From Flectonema sp. DT1601 (lineage: Eukaryota; Euglenozoa; Diplonemea; Diplonemida; Diplonemidae): a stretch of 64,000 bases of DNA. Positions within the stretch are counted from its first letter, which is position 1. Every line of letters starts with the position of its first letter. The notes below the pieces were generated by a model. It made no database searches. It was not told where the DNA came from and was given only the letters and a program-made list of their open reading frames with translations. The DNA lies in assembly GCA_964019425.1 (NCBI GenBank), contig OZ025827.1, positions 434,001-498,000 on the forward strand, written 5' to 3'. A program made the position numbers and the translations under genes. This document shows positions 58,268 to 64,000 of this stretch, one piece after another.

Positions 58268-58807
58268 ATGTTGAAACTGCAGCAACAACAACGTCAACTG
58301 GCCGAACTCCAAGAAGAAGGTGTCGAGGCCGTGTTAAAACCAAAAGCAAAACAAACAAAGAAATCATTATTCACAGAGGAAATGATGTTTGGTGAGAAAG
58401 GTTTGAGGAATTTATACAAAACTATGGCGGTTGGTAAAAAAGACGTCACCGGGAAGAAGGGAAATGAACTTAAAGAAGTCCAACGAGTCTTGTGGAGATA
58501 TCGGAATTGGTGTCACGAACTCGCACCTAACAAATCTTCTAATCAACTAATTCATGAGAACAGATCACTTCTTGCTGCTGGTCGACTGATGACAGCTGTC
58601 GATCATCTAAAGGAGTTACATGCACAGGAAGGTGCACAACCACAAGACCAGACCTTACCTGTGACTCATGAACTACAACAACAACAACAACAACAACATC
58701 AACAGTCGTCATTTGAAGATGTTTATATGGAAATAAATCAACCCGTCGATCACATTGTCGACGACGATGATGATTTCGCCATGGCTGGTTTTGGTGATGA
58801 CTTTTAG
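58268..58807 (+). CDS. TIPIN/Csm3/Swi3 replication fork-protection protein
   Basis: 179 residues. The central segment LFTEEMMFGEKGLRNLYKTM, VQRVLWRYRNWCHELAPNK and GRLMTAVDHLKEL matches the Swi3 domain (L-x-x-KGL-x-x-L, then L-x-x-Y-x-x-W-x-H-x-L-F/A-P). In the family it pairs with Timeless/Tof1 to stabilise replication forks and the checkpoint. A poly-Gln stretch (with CAA repeats near 58677-58697) and an acidic tail follow. The ATG is the first after an acceptor TTAATTATTACAG (AG at 58252-58253). Shorter than animal TIPIN, close to a minimal form. Confidence 0.75.
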   Translation: MLKLQQQQRQLAELQEEGVEAVLKPKAKQTKKSLFTEEMMFGEKGLRNLYKTMAVGKKDVTGKKGNELKEVQRVLWRYRNWCHELAPNKSSNQLIHENRSLLAAGRLMTAVDHLKELHAQEGAQPQDQTLPVTHELQQQQQQQHQQSSFEDVYMEINQPVDHIVDDDDDFAMAGFGDDF

Positions 58808-59096
58808 CTGATGGGACTGTGTTGATTAAAACACTATTTTTGTGATTTGAGAATATAATAAATCCTGTAATCCAATACCTAGCATCTCATAGAAGGGAGG
58901 AGAGAAGTGTGGACGTCTTCGCACCCTCCACTAGTTTGTGTACTACTCATATTATTGTTTTGACTTCTCCAAAAAAATATTTTTCTTCTAAACAGAGTTA
59001 TAAAAGGATATATGAGAACAAGTAACTAAATATTGATATGTCTTCCGTTTTTTAAAAAAAGATTTTTATTTCTACTTACAGGGAACAGGCAGCGTG
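58808..59096. other. Intergenic spacer with splice-acceptor-like tract
   Basis: About 290 bp. TTTTTATTTCTACTTACAG (AG at 59080-59081) lies 15 nt before the ATG of the next gene. Nothing else seen. Confidence 0.5.
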
Positions 59097-59782
59097 ATGA
59101 GCCTTCGGAGGACTGCGTTGGGAACGCAGCAAAGAGCGTTCAGCCGAGCGAGGTTATGGAAAGGAGATTCTCCGTTCTTTAAAACAACACAGAGAGGAGC
59201 TGATTGGGAATTTATTGATGGCACTCCTTCACCACGTACAGCAGCTGAAGCAACTGTTGAGAGGAATCTTAGAATGTACATGGAGTCCATAATTGATGCC
59301 TGCGCTTCAGTCGAGGAGATGGCTGATAAAAATCAACTGCCACTGAGACCCGGCACTGACCGTATCAGAAGATTTGACCCATTGTGCCCCTTATGTATGT
59401 ATTATTTAGTGTTGTGTGTGAGAAGTGTCTCAAATGGGATAATAATAATCAAACAGACTTACCTATAAATGACATTATAATGGATGAACACTCAACCGTT
59501 GATCAAAAATATGAAATTTATGGAGAGAATGCTCCATACTATACAGGTGAACCATGGAAAGAGACAATACCACCTGACTCGGCAGTGGCAGGAGATGGTT
59601 CTCCTCTTGATGCATCAACTCCGGTGGCAGTCAAACGCGAACGTTCAAGAAAAGGACGACGAAAGAAGGTTTCAATTGTCAGACAGCATTGGAGACATCT
59701 TCAGCCATTTGACAGGGATGTGGGTCCATTCAGTCGACCAGATAATATTTTGTTTGATACAGGTCACGGTACTGCTAACTAG
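59097..59782 (+). CDS. Probable mitochondrial protein (unrecognised family), two exons
   Basis: Exon 1 59097-59394, a 62-nt intron 59395-59456 (GTATGT donor, CAAACAG acceptor, phase 1), exon 2 59457-59782. The 207-residue product joins as DPLCPL/YLPINDI. The N-terminus is basic and free of acids (MSLRRTALGTQQRAFSRARL), like a mitochondrial presequence; the C-terminus carries a lysine/arginine cluster (RERSRKGRRKKV) followed by QHWRHLQPFDRD. A mitoribosomal or import-related protein would fit, but I do not recognise the family. Confidence 0.6.
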
Positions 59783-60065
59783 TCTAGCATGTTATTGTTT
59801 CTGGTTATCTTATTACGGTCGTATGACCTCTGTGATCGACATAAAGAAGTCAGCTCATCAAATGACCTGACTTTCAAAACCTTTTAAACGATCAGAATAT
59901 TAAAATGAAGAAAAAAAAAAAAAAAAAAAAGTGTTTTCGGACATGTCATTATGGATTCGGCTATTTAAAAAAAAAAAAAAAAAAACATTTTTTTTAAAAA
60001 TAATAATAATAATGTATATTTTCTTATAAAAGGGGGTTCCTAACAACACAACAAGACGTCAGAAG
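59783..60065. other. Intergenic spacer
   Basis: About 280 bp with A-runs near 59912 and 59969, an AAT microsatellite near 60000 and an acceptor-like TTTTCTTATAAAAG about 30 nt before the next ATG. Confidence 0.5.
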
Positions 60066-61884
60066 ATGAAACTCTCAGAGATGACCCCAGAGACAAATCA
60101 GTTGCATGCCTATTTCAGAGATGCATCGACTATTTTTATGAAATCAGAGCTGTGGAAGGACCTGACAGGTATCGCAATGGGGTATACTCATGGCGATACT
60201 GATTCAGAATTTAGATTTTTGAAAATTGTTAAAAATAAAATTCAGATTTTTAGATATTTTGGAGACGTCGTTCAATCTGACAAGTCAACAGATCCTCAAA
60301 CATATGCAGCTCCAGAAGGACATGTTGAGATTGAAATTCGTCCAGAAAGACTTGATGGAGTGAAGATACCCCGTCCACGTTGTAATATTTACGTTCCAAA
60401 TATGAATCCTAAAGAGTTCGAAGACACTTACACAAAACGTGATGCGAGTGATTCTGAATTACAGCAATTACTCACAGCTGTATTCTCTGTCGTTGAAATC
60501 CATAAACAGTTTGGTAAGGGAATTAACAAAGCATCAGATTGGAGTATCATAGATCCGAAATATGAACCATTCGACATCTCTGTTGAAGTTCCTGATGTCA
60601 GTAAATCTAAAGAGATGATCTCTGTTAGACTAGTTTATCCATTAGTGACTTCAGATAATGATCGACGTTGTTCCTTTTGCTCTCGGAAACGAACTGAAAT
60701 GTCTCGTTGCAGTGGATGTAAAGTCGCATTTTACTGCTGTTCTGATCATCAAGTGCTTGATTGGAAATCTGGTCATAAAGCCGCGTGTCTCGAGGCTAGG
60801 AAATCTTCTTCATTAACGTTAGAATTGAGTTTCCCTGTTTTGGGTGAAGGATTTGATTATGAGAACCTTCCGTGGTTTATACTGGATAAGGATATTGATG
60901 ATTTTCATAATATTAACACGACTAGTGTTTTGGACTCTTCAGTCTTTCAACAGCCGATGTGGAATGTCGACCATCCGAAACCTAATTTTAATAACCCAGT
61001 AAAACTTATGCAATCTCGGTCAACGAAACTTAGCAATTGGGAAGAGTTGTATGCGATGCTGTCACTTTCTAATGATTCTCCATACGCATCAGTTCTGGAT
61101 CAGGTCATGACCTTATACAGTGTGTTGTATGATATGCGTTATAACAAGGATTCAAAAGCGAATAAAGCAACCACTACGATTCACATTCCTGATTCCTGTT
61201 TAGAACCTGCCGTGATTGAAACTTTTGGACTGTTGTTGTCACTGTTACCAAATTATGGAAATATTAGAATTGTTATTTGTGGGAGGAGATTGCCGAAGTC
61301 GCTTCACTATGCAGTCTTTTCATGGAGTGATGCGAACACAATGAATACGATCGATCAATCTTCTGGTAAGGTTGGTGATGTTTGGAGAGGTCAAGTCGAT
61401 CAACCGTTAGCTATCCGTGTATTTGCTGCTGACCATTCTACTATGACGGGACAAGAGGTGTGTCTGTTTTCTGAAATTCTTTTTTTCTTTTTTTTTCTCT
61501 CTCTCTTCAATTTAATAATATTCTTTCATTACATAAAAAAAAACAAAACAGGACTGCGATGGGATTGTTCTTTTAAATTGTTCAGCTCATCGACACTCGT
61601 TTTGGTTTTCAACAACTCACAGTTGTGTAAAGGCGATCACTGATGGTCTTGTAGTAGCAGTGTGTTGTTACTCTATGTACGCCTCAAGACAGATAGTTGC
61701 TGCTTTTACAGAGGTCTCGAAAAAGGAGCCGACTCAAATACCTCCACCGTCAGAGGTATCACTCAACCCTTTTAGAAATACGATGAGATCTCTTTCTCAG
61801 TTTCCAGTTCCTTGTTATCAAAATGCTTACATATGTACTTGGAAAGGGTTTAAGGGAGAAGGAGTGGTCGCGGTAACTAATTAA
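60066..61884 (+). CDS. MYND zinc-finger protein, two exons
   Basis: Exon 1 60066-61457, a 94-nt GT-AG intron (61458-61551, phase 0, MTGQE/DCDG), exon 2 61552-61884; 574 residues. The MYND finger is complete: CSFCSRKRTEMSRCSGCKVA, then FYCCSDHQVLDWKSGHKAAC, near residues 200-240. The region before it (IEIRPERLDGVKIPRPRC) and a long C-terminal domain (from about 290) with ILDKDIDDFH, a Rossmann-like LPNYGNIRIVICG and NCSAHRHSFWFSTTH resemble MYND proteins with a zinc-finger/mitochondrial-splicing-suppressor-like C-terminal domain. The finger probably binds proline-rich partner peptides. The C-terminal domain assignment is weak. Confidence 0.72.
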
Positions 61885-62204
61885 AATTTAAGATAAAAAC
61901 TTTTTTTTTTTAAAACAATAATAATGGTAATAGAAAAAAATAAAAAATATATATTAATCACCTGAAATTAAGAAGACTACAACACAAACTAATCTTACCT
62001 ACTAAAATGGTCTCATTGATTTTTTATATTTTGAAAAGATTTTTCACTTAAGTCGGTTGGTGTTTTTTTCTTTTTTCTTCTTTTTAAAATCTCACAAATA
62101 ATTGTACAGCCTGTCTCAAAAATGCAACGCGGAATTATTTGAAATTTAGACAGAAATTCACGTAGCAAATATTATTTAACTATTTTTTTTTCTTTCTTTT
62201 AAAG
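61885..62204. other. Intergenic spacer with acceptor directly at the next ATG
   Basis: About 320 bp, AT-rich. TTTTTTCTTTCTTTTAAAG ends one base before the ATG at 62205, so if used it leaves almost no 5' UTR of its own. Confidence 0.5.
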
Positions 62205-63509
62205 ATGGGTTCCGGGTTCAGTTCAAAGAGCGAAAATGGAATCTCGGGAGGAGGAGATTCAGAGATGACCTCGCCACCTGTTGCACTGAACGGAGTTATG
62301 ATTATGACTACAACAGGTGAAATGGTAAGAGTTGGTCATTGCAGAGGAAAAGCTATGGAAGTATACGTCGATGGTAAATGGTCAAGGACTATTGATAGTA
62401 TTGCTGTTAGAGAAGGAGCTGGTGGAGCAGAATTAACGACCTTTGGAGGTGCTCTCATCTGTAAAATGGGAGTCGCAGGAGGCGCACTCAACATCACTCT
62501 AACCAGATTAACGATTCAAGCTGATGCTGCGGGAGTACCTCACAGTCTTAGTTATTTACAAAATACGTCGACAACTCCTCCTTCTGCTGATGCCTCAACA
62601 GGATGTCCTTACTGTGGGATGTGTCAATCATATTCGATGGGTCAGATATGCCCTCGAACAGGAAAACGTCATCCTCCTGTTATGAACTGGGCAGCTCTAT
62701 CTGGTTTACCTGCTGGTGCGAGTCAGGAATGTAAAACTGAAGTAGTCACTTCAACAATTCCACAGATGCTACAACAAGCTTGGGCAGCAAGGCTTCCACT
62801 TGCCACAAAGAAGGATGAGAATTGTGTTAGGTTCACATCACACGCTGGAGCGATGAAATTAGTACTTCACAACACTGGTCAGATAGAAGTGTATTCAACT
62901 GAAGGTAAGTTAGACTGCTCAGCTAAAAGATTGGAGGCAGATGCGAATTCTGGACGCTTACATTTACTTTGCTCTGAAGATGAGGTTCCGATGTTGAGTT
63001 TGAAGGGAATATCACACTCAGCACTTGTTGACACAGCGAGGTTAGCTGACAAGGCTGGCATTGATCACAATATTTGGAGGCAATTAGAAGGTCCTGCTGG
63101 GGAAGCATTCGCTTGTCCTGCCTGCACTTATTTAAACTCAACTGGTGTCAGTTGTAAGTTGTGTGGAGCACCAAAACCCCCTCCAAGCGATCCGATTGTG
63201 GAGGCTCAGAAATCAGCTGACGTAGTGGGTAAGTGTTCTCATTGTAATGTAACTCTCACACCTGACGCTCCACAATTCTGTCGTGTGACTGGAAAGTCGC
63301 ATTCAATCGTTCAAAAACAACAACCCTCAAAACACTCCGTTACTTTGCGCTCAAAAACTGCAACCTGCTCATGTTGTATGAAGAGGCCAAAGAATACTGT
63401 TCTTATGCCTTGTAAACATGTTGGTGCTTGTGGTTCCTGTGCAACAGATCTCACGTGCTGCCCAATATGTGAAATGGCTGTGACTCATAGACTAGAAATA
63501 TGGCTTTAA
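62205..63509 (+). CDS. Myristoylated RanBP2-type zinc finger / RING E3-like protein
   Basis: 434 residues. MGSGFSSKS is a likely N-myristoylation site. Metal-binding segments in order: CPYCGMCQSYSMGQICPRTGKRH (near 137), a RanBP2-type finger CPACTYLNSTGVSCKLCG (near 305), a second ribbon CSHCNVTLTPDAPQFCRVTGKSH (near 344, a paralogue of the first), and a C-terminal C3HC4 RING: CSCCMKRPKNTVLMPCKHVG, then CGSCATDLTCCPICEMAV. RING proteins of this C-terminal type are ubiquitin ligases of the MGRN/RNF157 or IAP-like sort; RanBP2 fingers in such proteins can bind ubiquitin. A membrane-tethered E3 ligase is the likely role. The two CPxTGK[RS]H ribbons look like an internal duplication. Confidence 0.8.
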   Translation: MGSGFSSKSENGISGGGDSEMTSPPVALNGVMIMTTTGEMVRVGHCRGKAMEVYVDGKWSRTIDSIAVREGAGGAELTTFGGALICKMGVAGGALNITLTRLTIQADAAGVPHSLSYLQNTSTTPPSADASTGCPYCGMCQSYSMGQICPRTGKRHPPVMNWAALSGLPAGASQECKTEVVTSTIPQMLQQAWAARLPLATKKDENCVRFTSHAGAMKLVLHNTGQIEVYSTEGKLDCSAKRLEADANSGRLHLLCSEDEVPMLSLKGISHSALVDTARLADKAGIDHNIWRQLEGPAGEAFACPACTYLNSTGVSCKLCGAPKPPPSDPIVEAQKSADVVGKCSHCNVTLTPDAPQFCRVTGKSHSIVQKQQPSKHSVTLRSKTATCSCCMKRPKNTVLMPCKHVGACGSCATDLTCCPICEMAVTHRLEIWL

Positions 63510-64000
63510 GGAAAATCAATAATAAATATGATGGTAGTTATCACCGTATTGTGTGATGACAACATCAGCAGGGAGTACTTTAATACAAAAGGTGAAAGTA
63601 TTTTGGATCTCTTTTGAGTGTGTTGCTTCTAACAGATGCGTAGTCGAAGTGATTCCTGATTATAACTTTCTTATCACCACTGGCGTCTTCGTGCCCTTCG
63701 CAAGAAGGTATCACATATTATTGATTTTTTTTTTTTTTTTTGTTGTTCGTTCCCCCAGTTGTCCCCAGTTGATTAGGACACCAAATTTCTGTCTAATTGC
63801 AAGGGCAACGCACCATGTTGTTGAAGTTGTCGTTGCCAAGACGTGATTTTTTTTTTTTTAAAAAAAAAATTTGTTATGGCTTATTTTTTGTTTTTTCTTT
63901 TTTGTGACTTAGTCGCGGTCTCTTCTCGCTACTTTATTGAGTGTGTTTCTTTCTGTAATCAGCAAGAACGGTGGAAGGAGTTCTGTTGGCTAGATTTAGT
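63510..64000. other. 3' flank of the RING gene
   Basis: About 490 bp. A 97-codon frame at 63553 has no family features and crosses a T-run; it is not called. The next gene may begin beyond the window. Confidence 0.4.

Noticed and set aside
59384-59460. Zinc-knuckle protein made by reading through the 59.4-kb intron (CPLC...CEKC)
   Set aside because: It needs a frame change or an 11-nt intron; a 62-nt GTATGT...CAAACAG intron resolves the frame and fits the other introns.
63553-63846. 97-codon ORF after the RING gene
   Set aside because: It crosses a T-run and has no domain features.

Overview
The window comes from a nuclear genome of an AT-rich, probably flagellated eukaryotic microbe. Several genes are split by short GT-AG introns (62 to 125 nt, often with a GTATGT donor). 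Host genes lie in two divergent same-strand blocks: all those left of 10.6 kb are on the minus strand and all those right of 46.9 kb are on the plus strand. Most start codons have a pyrimidine-rich tract plus AG a short way upstream. Divergent strand blocks, likely trans-splice acceptors and a protein full of L-x-R-x-[YF]-[YF]-x-K-L helices would fit Euglenozoa (a diplonemid or kinetoplastid relative). That placement is inference; no rRNA or other marker proves it.

Left block (minus strand): an SK-type K+ channel (49-1434), a type II membrane PC-esterase/NXPE-like protein (2034-3572) and a large multi-exon secreted protein with N-glycosylation repeats, a cupredoxin-like region and histidine motifs (5081-10604). 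The last gene is interrupted by exactly 90 perfect copies of a 16-bp unit (6001-7440).

Centre (about 10.9-46.6 kb): a repeat island of about 36 kb at the strand switch. It holds a hAT-type transposase fragment, two copies of an R2/NeSL-like LINE (zinc fingers, RT, CCHC, restriction-like endonuclease), and many blocks that share one 3' end (ATCGAAATTC) but start at different points. I read these as 5'-truncated LINE copies whose very long 3' UTR is itself a satellite of about 115-145-bp hairpin-rich units. They are nested in the LINE and in a coiled-coil ORF. On both sides lie large arrays of a 32-bp unit. The island also has a 302-bp MITE and a related 2.0-kb TIR element carrying a GC-rich insert with the C-terminus of a ubiquitin-specific protease.

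Right block (plus strand): a helical-repeat/IQ-like protein (46952-50119), the DNA polymerase delta catalytic subunit (50333-53573), a three-domain RidA/2-aminomuconate deaminase-like protein, a SHIPPO-repeat axonemal-type protein, a CIB-like EF-hand protein, a KIAA1143/DUF4604 protein, a TIPIN/Swi3 fork-protection protein, a small probable mitochondrial protein, a MYND-finger protein and a myristoylated RanBP-zinc-finger/RING protein. Pol delta and TIPIN are replication-fork factors; the SHIPPO and CIB proteins point to a cilium or flagellum. There is no sign of an operon by function.

All calls are from reading the sequence; no database search was run.
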